The notes: a model not told the origin generated them from the sequence alone. A DNA stretch of 64,000 nt from Pedobacter hiemivivus (GCF_004331685.1 NZ_SJSM01000007.1:1-64000), one strand, 5' to 3'. Positions 35,531 to 44,081 are shown, numbered from the stretch's first letter. Translations and numbers: made by a program.

Positions 35531-36562
35531 ATGAAAATCACTGGAAAGAAAATCGCAGTAAAGGATCTGGACAGATTGATAGTGATTGGCACTTCGGCGG
35601 GAGGGCTTGAGGCACTAAAGGAATTTGTTGAACATCTCCCAATTGATTTTCCGGCACCGATTTTAGTAGTGATGCACATCTCGGCAGATGCTACGGGAAA
35701 CATATTGATAGACACATTAAATACAGTTGGCAAGCTGACATGCCTTCACGCAACTGATGGGATGCAGGCCAAATCTGCGCATATTTATTTTGCACCGCCT
35801 GATCATCATATGCTGATTGATTCTAGTGGAAAGTTAATGGTAACAAAAGGGGCTCAAGAAAACCGCTACCGACCCGGGATCGATCCGCTTTTTCGGTCGG
35901 CGGCGGTCGCTTATGGCAATAGGGCAATTGGAATTGTACTAACTGGCTATTTGGATGATGGAACTGCTGGACTAATGGCAATTGATAGGTGTGGTGGGAT
36001 TTGTATTGTACAGGATCCCTCTGATGCGGAATATCCAGATATGCCAAACAACGCACTTGGTCAAGTGAGGGCAGATTTCAAAATCCCCATTTCCCAGATG
36101 GGGGTGACCCTAACAAGGATCCTTTTAGATAAGCTCCCAAAAGAAGTGAAGATTCCAAAGGATATTGTTCGAGAGTCTGAGATTGCTGAAAGGGTATTGA
36201 GTGACCTTCCTTCAGTAAACGCATTAGGTGATCAGGTACCATTCAACTGCCCTGGGTGCGGCGGAGTGCTCTGGCAAATTAGTGAAGGACCCTTACTTCG
36301 GTTTCGGTGCCATACTGGACATTCCTATACGGCAAAGGCGTTAATTTCCGAACAGACCAAAAAGATTGAGGAAACGATGTGGACGGCGCTTCGCATGTTT
36401 GAGGAACGTCGGAATCTTCTGACTACGTTCTCAAAAAGCCAGAGTGGTGCTTCGGCGAAATCTTCGATGGAAAGAGCAGAAGCCTCACAGGTGCATATCG
36501 ATAGGATCAGAAAAATATTGAAGTCGGATAACAATGGTAAATTGGGAAATATGCCAGATTAG
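35531..36562 (+). CDS. Stand-alone CheB methylesterase with zinc-ribbon tail
   Basis: CheB removes methyl groups from chemoreceptor glutamates. The catalytic domain is complete: Ser22 in GTSAGGLEAL, His49 in VMHIS, the Asp pair 142-143 in LTGYLDDGTAG and RPGIDPLFRSAA. The receiver domain of classical CheB is absent. After it come a four-Cys/His ribbon (about 231-258, CPGCGG and FRCHTGHSY) and a helical C-terminus. Orphan forms like this are frequent in Bacteroidetes that lack chemoreceptors, so the substrate is probably not a chemoreceptor. No other chemotaxis gene is present. Confidence 0.85.
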   Translation: MKITGKKIAVKDLDRLIVIGTSAGGLEALKEFVEHLPIDFPAPILVVMHISADATGNILIDTLNTVGKLTCLHATDGMQAKSAHIYFAPPDHHMLIDSSGKLMVTKGAQENRYRPGIDPLFRSAAVAYGNRAIGIVLTGYLDDGTAGLMAIDRCGGICIVQDPSDAEYPDMPNNALGQVRADFKIPISQMGVTLTRILLDKLPKEVKIPKDIVRESEIAERVLSDLPSVNALGDQVPFNCPGCGGVLWQISEGPLLRFRCHTGHSYTAKALISEQTKKIEETMWTALRMFEERRNLLTTFSKSQSGASAKSSMERAEASQVHIDRIRKILKSDNNGKLGNMPD

Positions 36563-36618
36563 GATTTTAAGACATCAAATCTAAAGCCGCGTTATTTATG
36601 TCAATCGTAATTAATGAA

Positions 36619-36871
36619 TTAGCTTATCTCTTGGTAAAAAGTAAGTATGTTACCATATAGGTCAATTGTATTAGTCCCTATGACCCCATTGCTGATTGGT
36701 AACTTCTGGGTGCTCCTTGTGCAAAACCTGTTGTGAACTGAATTCTCTGTAAAGTTCATCGATGCCTTCTACCTCGATGCGGCAACTTGCCGTTCCAACG
36801 AGAAAGGTTTCAGAGCCCCTCCAAATAGGCTTTAGGAAAAGTATAATGCTTCTAAATTTCCAATACTGCAT
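36619..36871 (-). pseudogene. VOC / bleomycin-resistance-like protein, frameshifted
   Basis: One frame gives TASCRIEVEGIDELYREF and QQWGHRD then a stop; a +1 shift continues with IDLYGNILTFYQE and a stop at 36619-36621. Together this is the C-terminal half of a vicinal oxygen chelate protein (WGxRxF...D..GN.LTF). The N-terminal half is missing. The right border is about eight bases from repeat copy C. Confidence 0.7.
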
Positions 36872-36878
36872 CCGATTC

Positions 36879-37076
36879 CAGCCTTAATAATTAACTTTCA
36901 TATTTGCCAAATTTTTTGTTCTATTATAATCTGGTCAAGGTGTCTAAATCAAAACTGCCTTGATTTTTGATGCTTGATTAAATGAATTTTTTTCTTTCCA
37001 AATCCTCGATAATGGGCTCAATAAGCAATAAGAAGCGATTTAAATGTTCAAAGTATTCCTGCTGATCGGTACACAT
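36879..37076 (-). repeat. 3'-end repeat copy C with 32-codon frame
   Basis: Minus-strand frame from ATG 37076 to TAA 36978-36980: MCTDQQEYFEHLNRF then IEPIIEDLERKKFI. Compared with copy B, nearly all changes are silent (one D to E). The left 95 bases (36879-36975) also match copy B, so the unit extends beyond the coding part. Homology ends exactly at the ATG. Confidence 0.65.
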
Positions 37077-37104
37077 TTTAACACTAGTTAGTATGGTGTT
37101 AAAA
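37076..37104. repeat. 9-bp inverted repeat
   Basis: TTTTAACAC (37076-37084) and GTGTTAAAA (37096-37104) around 11 bases, between repeat copy C and the next terminator. Dyad typical of a protein-binding site or short hairpin. Confidence 0.5.
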
Positions 37105-37127
37105 CTTCTTAGGAAAATTATTAAAGG

Positions 37128-37156
37128 GGTTGCAGGTTAATATCTGCAACCTTTTT
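37128..37156 (+). terminator. Intrinsic terminator after repeat copy C
   Basis: GGTTGCAG (37128-37135) pairs with CTGCAACC (37144-37151), loop of eight, followed by five T residues. It plays the same role as the hairpins behind copies A, B and D but with a different sequence. Confidence 0.75.
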
Positions 37157-37192
37157 AGTTTGGATCAGGTCTGGTCTATTATATCACAGATG

Positions 37193-37225
37193 TTTGTTCC
37201 TCATCGATTGTTTTCTTTAAATTTG
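37193..37225 (+). promoter_or_regulatory. Promoter of the PDDEXK gene, possibly leaderless
   Basis: TTTG (37193-37196) and TAAATTTG (37218-37225) with 21 bases between. The ATG begins only five bases after the -7 element, about where transcription should start, so the mRNA may have no leader. Confidence 0.6.
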
Positions 37226-37229
37226 AAGT

Positions 37230-38234
37230 ATGACCAATTATATTGAAGAAATCAGAGGTATATTAGCTTCAGCTAGACAAAATGCTTACACTGCTGTGAA
37301 CACAGCAATGGTGGAGGCATATTGGCTGATTGGAAAACGTATTGTTGAGCAGGAACAGCATGGTGAAGAAAGAGCTGTTTATGGAGAAGGTATTTTGAAA
37401 GAACTTTCTAAAGCATTGACAACTGAATTTGGGAAAGGTTTTTCTTATTCTAATTTGCGTAACTTTCGCCAATTTTATCTCACCTACCGCGATAGTGAGA
37501 TTTGCTACACACTGTGTAGCAAATTGACATGGAGCCATAACCGGTTAATTATGAGGGTTGAAAATGAGGCTGCACGGGGATTTTATTTAAGCGAAGCGGC
37601 TGAAGAGAACTGGAGTGTTCGAACCCTGGAGCGGAACATTAACACCTTCTATTATCATAGGCTTCTATCTTCGAATGATAAAACTATAAATCAAAAAGAT
37701 AGTAAGGTATTACAGAAACAGAGACCTGAAGACTTTATTAAAGATCCATATATTTTTGAATTTCTAAATATTCAGCAACCTGCGACTGCAAATGAGTCTG
37801 AAATTGAAACAGCATTAATTGAAAATTTGCAGCAGTTTTTATTGGAGCTTGGAAAAGGCTTCTCCTTTGTTGGCAGACAGTTTAGGATAAGTACGGAGAT
37901 AGATCATTTTTTTATTGATCTGGTCTTTTATAATTATTTACTTAAATGTTTCGTTTTGATTGATCTAAAAGCTGGGAAACTTACTCATCAGCATGTTGGT
38001 CAAATGGACATGTACAGACGAATGTTTGACGATCTAAAGAAACCAGAAGGTGATAATCCAACAATAGGTATTATCCTTTGCACGGAAAAAAGTGAAACTG
38101 TAGTGAAATATTCTGTGATTAATGATAATCCCAGACTCTTCGCTACTAAATACATGCCTTTTTTACCTACAGAAGAGGAGCTTATAGCAGAAATTGAACG
38201 TGAGAAAGTAAAACTCAATCTATTTAATAGTTAA
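37230..38234 (+). CDS. DUF1016 / YhcG-type PDDEXK nuclease
   Basis: 334 residues, full length for the YhcG group. The N-terminal helical DUF1016 domain (about 1-150) carries YWLIGKRIVE and the GKGFSYSNLRNFRQFY motif. The C-terminal nuclease fold has D230 in FFIDLVFYN and D245-x-K247 in VLIDLKAG, so the metal site is complete. Members occur beside type I restriction systems and in mobile regions; direct defence function is suspected but not shown. No methylase or specificity gene is near. Own promoter, strong terminator upstream, so an autonomous cassette. Confidence 0.87.
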   Translation: MTNYIEEIRGILASARQNAYTAVNTAMVEAYWLIGKRIVEQEQHGEERAVYGEGILKELSKALTTEFGKGFSYSNLRNFRQFYLTYRDSEICYTLCSKLTWSHNRLIMRVENEAARGFYLSEAAEENWSVRTLERNINTFYYHRLLSSNDKTINQKDSKVLQKQRPEDFIKDPYIFEFLNIQQPATANESEIETALIENLQQFLLELGKGFSFVGRQFRISTEIDHFFIDLVFYNYLLKCFVLIDLKAGKLTHQHVGQMDMYRRMFDDLKKPEGDNPTIGIILCTEKSETVVKYSVINDNPRLFATKYMPFLPTEEELIAEIEREKVKLNLFNS

Positions 38235-38348
38235 TCTAGCATTAGCTTTGTTTTTCGATTGGAGCATCAGAAAATTCTTTATATAACGTGAAAGGGCGTT
38301 AATCAATAGTTTAAATTAGAGGAATTGTTTAATAGGTAAGCTGCAATT

Positions 38349-39335
38349 ATGACACGACAAACATTTAAAACAAATTACTTAAAAACAATTGATTGGCTTA
38401 ACGGCGATATTGTAGATTGGGTTTCTGCAGGGCAGCTATATTCTTCTGATGGGCAACAAAGACAAATTGCAAAGTATCATTATGCTTTTGGTTTCGACGC
38501 TTCAATTACTTCTCAGAATGGGCAATATGCTTTTATTTATAAACGTCTAGGAACAAAAGGCATTTTATTGAAAGATGGCGAAATAATACGGGAGATTAAT
38601 CGCACCCATTATAATGCAGAGACCTATGAATTTCCGGCGGCATTTGTAACTGTTGACAATGAGACTTACTTAGTTCATTGCCCAATTGATTATTGTCGAC
38701 TTGACTTTGAAAATGTAGAAACAGGTGAAGTTGTTTCAAATATTCCAGGAAGAAATCCATCAGATATTTTTCACTCAAGACTTTCAATTAGTCCGGATAA
38801 CAAGTATTTAATGGTATGCGGTTGGGCATGGCATCCCGTTGATACAGTTGAATTATTTGAGATAGAAGAATGTTTAAAAAATCCACAGCTATTGGACAAA
38901 AGTTTTTTATATCCAAACTTTGGGACTGAAATAAATTCAGCTAGCTTTATAGACAACGATAGCATACTTATTGCTTCAACAGATGAAGAGCCTTTCGATG
39001 ATGAAGTGCCGCCACTTTTACCACAAAAGCATCTTGCAATTTGGAACTTTATTAAAAATGAAATTACATCACCAATAAAAGTCAAAGGGGAATTTGGAAA
39101 TTTATTCGCAATAAATGAAAGACAAGCCTGGGATATGTTTAAGTTTCCGAAAATCATAAACATTCAAACAGGTGAAATAGAAAGTAAATTAGAAGAAATT
39201 GATTCTGGACTTCAAACATCTTCAATTATTTATGGAGATATTGAAAAATCACCTCAGATTTGCTTTAACAGAGAGACGTCTCAAATTGCAGTTCGAGTAA
39301 ATAGTACGACTATTGAAGTGCTTAGTCCAACGTAA
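38349..39335 (+). CDS. Beta-propeller-like protein of unknown function
   Basis: 328 residues without signal peptide or membrane helix. Repeated strands such as RLSISPDNKYLMVCGWAW and INSASFIDNDSILIAS recall WD40-like blades, and an acidic loop (STDEEPFDDEVPPLLP) divides the middle. I do not recognise a named family. It follows the PDDEXK gene by about 115 bases in the same direction; a joint role is possible only by position. Confidence 0.65.
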   Translation: MTRQTFKTNYLKTIDWLNGDIVDWVSAGQLYSSDGQQRQIAKYHYAFGFDASITSQNGQYAFIYKRLGTKGILLKDGEIIREINRTHYNAETYEFPAAFVTVDNETYLVHCPIDYCRLDFENVETGEVVSNIPGRNPSDIFHSRLSISPDNKYLMVCGWAWHPVDTVELFEIEECLKNPQLLDKSFLYPNFGTEINSASFIDNDSILIASTDEEPFDDEVPPLLPQKHLAIWNFIKNEITSPIKVKGEFGNLFAINERQAWDMFKFPKIINIQTGEIESKLEEIDSGLQTSSIIYGDIEKSPQICFNRETSQIAVRVNSTTIEVLSPT

Positions 39336-39523
39336 TATCGTCGATTACACAGCCCGAAGAATAAAGATTTTTTACAAATTGTTGCAGAATAAACGTCAAG
39401 GAATAGTTTATTATCATTTACTTTCGTATTGTAAATAGTTTTGGGATTTATGAACATCCCGGATTTTCTTCATGTCCTCAATGAAGCAGTTCGTTAAATA
39501 AGAATTTAGGAGTACATCCAACC
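39336..39523. other. Intergenic, nothing recognised
   Basis: No gene or clear signal in this 188-base stretch; it leads to palindrome copy 4. Confidence 0.5.
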
Positions 39524-39539
39524 TATCCAATATTGGATA
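39524..39539. repeat. Palindrome copy 4, TATCCAATATTGGATA
   Basis: Perfect 16-bp dyad. As behind the tRNA, a strong hairpin with an AAAAAGGCC / GGCCTTTTT core follows about 30 bases later. Confidence 0.8.
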
Positions 39540-39570
39540 AGTTTTCCGAAAATAATCGTATTGGAAATTT

Positions 39571-39604
39571 AAAAAGGCCTTCAGGGATCTCTGAAGGCCT
39601 TTTT
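39571..39604. terminator. Strong bidirectional terminator
   Basis: AAAAAGGCCTTCAG (39571-39584) pairs with CTGAAGGCCTTTTT (39591-39604), loop of six. It can end both the rightward propeller gene and the leftward outer-membrane gene. Confidence 0.85.
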
Positions 39605-39665
39605 AATGCAGGCAATTAAGCAGCGTTATGTTACTAATCGAAATATACACTTAACCTTCGCAAAA

Positions 39666-40292
39666 TTACCAGAAATTATATCCAAAATGTAATCCCGGCT
39701 GCCCGAAGAAGAATTTTGACCATCTATCGTCAACCTGTTTAAACGAATCAGGCATTGTTGATTGATAGGGACGATGAGTCATTGCTATTGAAGGTTGAAA
39801 AAAAAGCCTATCCTTGAAAAGTTTAATATGATAACCAATGGAATAAGTGTTAAAGATTTGAAAGCCATTGTCAATCTTATTACCGTTATCATTTACAAAG
39901 CTTTGCCAAGCAGGCATCACGTCAACTTGAGCAAAAAGATGCTTCCATAAAAACCTTTGATAATTAAGTGAAACTCCGTGTTCACGAATATAACCTGGAA
40001 ACCCTTCTCCTTCTGCTTCAAATGATTTTCCATAAGGAATGCCAATTGGCCAGGCATATTTCCAAGTTTTAAATTCAATTGAAATTACATCCTTTCCTGT
40101 AATGCGATAACCTAAGTTCAGATAAACCATACCAGGCGGATTATTGTCAGCTACTACATTAGCTATCATAAATAAGGTACTGCCTATAAAATACTTTCTA
40201 TAAGTACTGTCTTGTTTGGAATATTGAGCTTTAACTTGTATAGTGCTTGCCATCATTAAAATCAAGGCGAACCATAAAATTTTCTTTTGCAT
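39666..40292 (-). CDS. Outer-membrane beta-barrel protein, unknown role
   Basis: 208 residues with signal peptide 1-22 (cut after KAQ is likely) and amphipathic strands ending in GLHFGYNFW, an aromatic end typical of outer-membrane insertion. No named family recognised. It is divergent to a Crp/Fnr regulator gene 222 bases away, which could control it. Confidence 0.7.
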   Translation of the reverse strand: MQKKILWFALILMMASTIQVKAQYSKQDSTYRKYFIGSTLFMIANVVADNNPPGMVYLNLGYRITGKDVISIEFKTWKYAWPIGIPYGKSFEAEGEGFPGYIREHGVSLNYQRFLWKHLFAQVDVMPAWQSFVNDNGNKIDNGFQIFNTYSIGYHIKLFKDRLFFQPSIAMTHRPYQSTMPDSFKQVDDRWSKFFFGQPGLHFGYNFW

Positions 40293-40514
40293 ATCAATAC
40301 ATTAGTTGTTAAACGATAATGCAAAGGTAGATTGGCGAGATGCCATAACTCGTTCACTTAAGTTAAGAAATGAACCTTACCCTGTATTTTTCTCTATAAT
40401 CCTTGCTTTTAACCTGCTTAATGATTGTGGTTTTATGAAATAAATTTTTGACGGCAATTAATATGTCATCAAGAAATATTAAATTGACACCTGTATCGCC
40501 TAAATATTAAAAAA

Positions 40515-41114
40515 ATGCAATTGACTAATGATAAAATGGATCAAATCCTGTTAAATTTTTTAGCGAGATATGTAATCCTGTCTGAAGAGGAGCAAAATGT
40601 TATTATAGATTTAGCCATTTTTAAAAGTTTTAAGAAAGGAACAATTTTATTGAAAGAGGGTCAACTCTCAAAGGATGCCTATTTTGTGCTTCAAGGATGC
40701 ATCAGGTGCTATTATATGGTTGATACGGAAGAAAAGACTACTGCTTTTTATACCGAGTCTGAAACTCTTAACCCTCCAGGCGTATTAAACCATACCCCAT
40801 CTGAATATTATGTTGATTGTCTTGAGGACTCTATTTTGATTGTAGCTAGTTCAGAAACAGATGAAGAACTTTTTGCAAAATACCCTATCTTAGAAAAACT
40901 GTGTCGTCTTGTTTCCGAAGATTTACACTCAAAAAGTCAAATAGCATTTGATAATTTTAAGATTTCTACACCAGAACAACGCTATTTGAATTTGCTAGAA
41001 ATAAGGCCGGATTTGGCTCAAAGAATCCCTCAATACTATTTAGCGAGTTATTTGGGTATCACTCCGCAATCTTTAAGTAGAATGAGAAAGAGGCTGGTTA
41101 GAAAAGCCTCTTAA
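40515..41114 (+). CDS. Crp/Fnr-family transcription regulator
   Basis: 199 residues: cyclic-nucleotide-binding-like barrel (about 20-130, ILLKEGQLSKDAYFVLQGCIR) and a C-terminal winged helix with YLASYLGITPQSLSRMRK. No cysteines arranged for an iron-sulfur cluster. Between a divergent barrel gene and a downstream barrel gene, one of which is the likely target. Ligand unknown. Confidence 0.88.
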   Translation: MQLTNDKMDQILLNFLARYVILSEEEQNVIIDLAIFKSFKKGTILLKEGQLSKDAYFVLQGCIRCYYMVDTEEKTTAFYTESETLNPPGVLNHTPSEYYVDCLEDSILIVASSETDEELFAKYPILEKLCRLVSEDLHSKSQIAFDNFKISTPEQRYLNLLEIRPDLAQRIPQYYLASYLGITPQSLSRMRKRLVRKAS

Positions 41115-41197
41115 ATTTACGACACCAAATCGCTTCTTAACTTAAGGTAACGAGTTTAGGCTTTTATCATTTTTATGTTTGCATAGAACTATTAAAA

Positions 41198-41719
41198 ATG
41201 ATAAAAATGAAAATTGCTAACATCCTTATCCTGGTATTTTTTACGACCACAACATTGTTCGCCCAAGAGAATGGGGCCTTTAAAAAAGGAAATAAATTAC
41301 TCAATATCGGTATTGGCGTAAACTCCTCTTATGACGGAGGCATACCTGTCGGTCTTTCTTATGAACAGGGGATCACAGGTAGCATCAGCATTGGTGCAAA
41401 TGCAGATTATCTCTCAAATGAATACCTGTCCCTCAAATTTACAGCCATTTACTTTGGCGTAAGAGCCTCTTATCATGTTAATCAATTATTAAAAATTAAC
41501 AGTGACAAGATAGATTTATATGGAGGGCCAACCCTTGGCTACAGAAGTTTTTCCTGGGAAGACAATGGTAAAGACCTGGGCGATAGTTACGGAAGCGGAC
41601 TGTTTCTGGGCGCATACGTTGGGGGCAAATACTTCTTCCGCAATAACCTTGGCGCATTCACTGAGCTTGGCGCTATAGGCAGTACCAATGCCAGAATTGG
41701 AATAGCACTTAAATTTTAA
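41198..41719 (+). CDS. Small outer-membrane beta-barrel protein
   Basis: 173 residues, signal peptide 1-22 (FAQ end), then about eight strands ending GSTNARIGIALKF. Similar in build to OmpA/OmpW-like porin-family proteins. TATGTTTG at 41174-41181 fits a -7 element. ATG 41207 is an alternative start. A lipoprotein gene follows 15 bases later. Confidence 0.75.
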   Translation: MIKMKIANILILVFFTTTTLFAQENGAFKKGNKLLNIGIGVNSSYDGGIPVGLSYEQGITGSISIGANADYLSNEYLSLKFTAIYFGVRASYHVNQLLKINSDKIDLYGGPTLGYRSFSWEDNGKDLGDSYGSGLFLGAYVGGKYFFRNNLGAFTELGAIGSTNARIGIALKF

Positions 41720-41734
41720 TTAAAAACATACCTT

Positions 41735-42124
41735 ATGAAAAAGTCAATTTTTACACTACTAATGGTAGTCACAGTTTTTGTTTCCTGCAAGAAGAATTCA
41801 GATAAAAAGCCTGATAACAACTCGCGCACAGTTCGTTATGAGATCACAGGAGCTTTTTCGGGACCAACACTGATGGTGTCATATACGACTGCTACAGGTG
41901 GTACGGCAAATGATCCGGTCGCATCGCTTCCATGGACAAAAGAAATTACTTACGCTACAAATGTAGCTGCAGCCATTGTTGCAATATCAGGAAATGGAGG
42001 AGTAGCTGGTCAAAAAGTAACAATTGTGGTCAAGAGAGGAGGCAGTCAGGTAGGAGCACAAATTGATGCCGTGGCTGATGCCTCAGGAAGTTTCTCTAAA
42101 TCTGCTCCGGCTATAGTTTTTTAA
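41735..42124 (+). CDS. Small lipoprotein, possibly MmpS-like
   Basis: 129 residues with lipobox FVSC (Cys18) and a single beta-sandwich domain. VRYEITGAFSGPTLMVSYTT followed by LPWTKEI resembles the MmpS fold known from mycobacteria and some Bacteroidetes; this is tentative. Likely in one unit with the barrel gene before it. Confidence 0.7.
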   Translation: MKKSIFTLLMVVTVFVSCKKNSDKKPDNNSRTVRYEITGAFSGPTLMVSYTTATGGTANDPVASLPWTKEITYATNVAAAIVAISGNGGVAGQKVTIVVKRGGSQVGAQIDAVADASGSFSKSAPAIVF

Positions 42125-42131
42125 AGTCATC

Positions 42132-42149
42132 TTATCCAATGTTGGATTA
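42132..42149. repeat. Palindrome copy 5, TTATCCAATGTTGGATTA
   Basis: Near-perfect dyad with one change in the centre and one at the right arm. It starts eight bases after the lipoprotein stop and about 140 bases before repeat copy D. Confidence 0.7.
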
Positions 42150-42289
42150 GCCATGAATAAGAATCATTGTTTGTTGAATGCCAAAAGCATTTGAATTGTT
42201 TCAAAATTGATTAGTTACTTAAATGCAAATTTTCTTGTTCTATATTCTAATGTTAACCGTGGTGAGCTCGTTAGCATTTATGATGCAAA

Positions 42290-42394
42290 CTTCCAATTTT
42301 ATATAAACCCTTTACTTTTCAAGTCTTGAATAATTGGATCCAGAATCATGCAGAAGCGTTCCAGATGTTCAAAGTAATCTTCCTTTACGGTACA
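42290..42394 (-). repeat. 3'-end repeat copy D
   Basis: Minus-strand coding end from the GTAC at about 42392 to TAA 42299-42301. It has the same amino acids as copy A (CTVKEDYFEHLERF, DPIIQDLKSKGFI) with eight silent base changes. No start codon precedes it: the frame runs back without ATG to the GNAT stop codon. Other sequence between the palindrome and this copy is non-coding. Confidence 0.7.
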
Positions 42395-42431
42395 AGCCTT
42401 CTTTGCATTAGCAGAGGAGGCTTTCTTTTTT
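42394..42431 (+). terminator. Intrinsic terminator after repeat copy D
   Basis: AAGCCTTCTTTGC (42394-42406) pairs with GCAGAGGAGGCTT (42411-42423) in 13 pairs including G-U, loop ATTA, followed by TCTTTTTT. Confidence 0.75.
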
Positions 42432-42436
42432 ATGTT

Positions 42437-42940
42437 TTAATCCGCTGAAGCTACTATTTGCTCGTTATAGATCATCTTATGGATATGGTAACTTACTCCT
42501 TCGTGAAACATTATTTTATGTAACTCAGGTAATAATTTGAAGCCAACCGACTCGTAACACCTAATTGCTATATGATTCTTTTCCCAGGTAAAAAGCTCAA
42601 TGGTATCCGTATTGTAAAGTCGCTTGCACTCTCCCAATAGTAATTTAATAAAGTATCTTCCCAATCCCTGACTTCGAAGTGATGGTTCGCCAACAAGAAT
42701 CCGGGCCAGCCTCGGATACCCACTTTCTTGGGGAATGATCTCTCCAAAAGCAAAAGGCGATCCATCAATCGTATAGCCAATATAGAGATGACGATCCGGA
42801 TACATGGTTTGGTAATCAACTATTTTTTGTTCCCTGAGTGGAAACGTAAAGTCTGTGCCTGAGAATTGAAGTAAAAGCTCTGCATCAGTTACCCAAGATT
42901 CTAGTAATCTAAAGTCCGAACTATCGTATGGTTTAATCAT
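42437..42940 (-). CDS. GNAT-family N-acetyltransferase
   Basis: 167 residues of the GNAT fold. The acetyl-CoA loop is visible as LARILVGEPSLRSQGLGRYF, with the Arg/Gln-x-x-Gly-x-Gly pattern. C-terminal part FTWEKNHIAIRCYESVGF is also typical. Acceptor unknown. It lies 28 bases downstream of the DJ-1/AraC regulator in the same direction and may be its target. Confidence 0.87.
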   Translation of the reverse strand: MIKPYDSSDFRLLESWVTDAELLLQFSGTDFTFPLREQKIVDYQTMYPDRHLYIGYTIDGSPFAFGEIIPQESGYPRLARILVGEPSLRSQGLGRYFIKLLLGECKRLYNTDTIELFTWEKNHIAIRCYESVGFKLLPELHKIMFHEGVSYHIHKMIYNEQIVASAD

Positions 42941-42968
42941 GTTATGCCAAATCGGTATTTAAGGGCGC

Positions 42969-43946
42969 TTACACCTCGTGCGCTACCCTTGCAAACTTAT
43001 TCCTATACTCAATTGGCGTAAGTCCTGTAATCTTCTTAAATGTATCTCTAAATGCTTTTGTATCCGTATAGCCTACATCAAACATTATTTCCGTTATATT
43101 TTTTCTAGAAGCTTCAAAAAACTTTTTTGCAGCTTCAATTCTCACTCTTTGTAAATACTCCAAGGATGTATTGTTAGTCGCCGCTTTAAATCTTCTTTCA
43201 AATGTTCTACGACCTTTATTAATTAAACTTGCTAACGTTTCTATGGTTATTCTATCTTCATAGTGTTTCTCAATATGATCCTGTACTTTTTGAATTTCGG
43301 GATCACCATGGTTTCTTTGACCTTTGAACATCGCGAATTGGGATTGGCTATCTCTCCCAATGTCCAAAGCAAAATATTTTGAAATCATTACAGCTGTTTC
43401 TCTATCGGCGTATTTTTCAATCAGGTATAATATTAAATTCCATAAACTGCTTGCCCCGCCACTGCTGTAAATATTATCGTGTTCTGTTATTATAGCTCCA
43501 TCTTCTACTTCCACCTCTGGATATCTTTCTCTAAAATCATCAATATGAGCCCAATGGGTGGAACATTTTTTGCCATTGAGTAAACCTGTCTCGGCTAAAA
43601 GAAAAGCACCAATACATAAGCTGGCAAGACTTGAACCATTTTGATATAGCTTTTTAAAATAGGGTATTGCTTCTGCATTGGCCAGTATTCCTTTGGTGGT
43701 ATCGCCAAAGGTAGGGGGGATAATCAATAAGTCTGTTTCAGTAACATCCTTGAGTAACCTATTGGTTTTAACGGTGTATTCTCCATTGTTTGCCGGTACA
43801 TACTCGTTTAAACCCACGTATTCTACTTCAAAAATGGGTTTTTTACCAAATGTGGTTAAAAACTCATTGGCAGTATTAAAGCTTCTAAAGGGAGGTGTAA
43901 CTGCTTCAATTACCCCATACTCAGGTACAAAGATTGAAATTCGCAT
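42969..43946 (-). CDS. GlxA-type regulator (DJ-1/PfpI-like domain plus AraC HTH)
   Basis: 325 residues. The N-terminal domain (about 1-190) has the class I amidotransferase-like elbow SLCIGAFLLAETGLL with a Cys at the nucleophile place and CSTHWAH behind it. The C-terminal AraC domain (about 220-320) contains two HTH and GLTPIEYRNKF. Paralogous to the regulator at 55.4 kb; the HTH halves share long stretches such as DVGYTDTKAF / DVGYSDDKAF. Divergent to a DoxX-like gene. Confidence 0.88.
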   Translation of the reverse strand: MRISIFVPEYGVIEAVTPPFRSFNTANEFLTTFGKKPIFEVEYVGLNEYVPANNGEYTVKTNRLLKDVTETDLLIIPPTFGDTTKGILANAEAIPYFKKLYQNGSSLASLCIGAFLLAETGLLNGKKCSTHWAHIDDFRERYPEVEVEDGAIITEHDNIYSSGGASSLWNLILYLIEKYADRETAVMISKYFALDIGRDSQSQFAMFKGQRNHGDPEIQKVQDHIEKHYEDRITIETLASLINKGRRTFERRFKAATNNTSLEYLQRVRIEAAKKFFEASRKNITEIMFDVGYTDTKAFRDTFKKITGLTPIEYRNKFARVAHEV

Positions 43947-44081
43947 ATCAATTATAAGATTAAGGTACTAAGCTACGAAAATACTTTTGTCATGATTCAC
44001 CCCTAAAGTTGTCATTTTTACAACAGACTTGATTTTATATCCTGGTGTAACTTTGAATAGTAAACTTAATAAACAAAAACA

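Noticed and set aside
31025..37156. CRISPR array
   Set aside because: Repeat copies are few, kilobases apart, unequal in length and separated by genes, not by short spacers.
31025..42431. Classical integron or retron
   Set aside because: No integrase or reverse transcriptase gene, and no attC-like fold could be drawn for the repeats; only the layout is similar.
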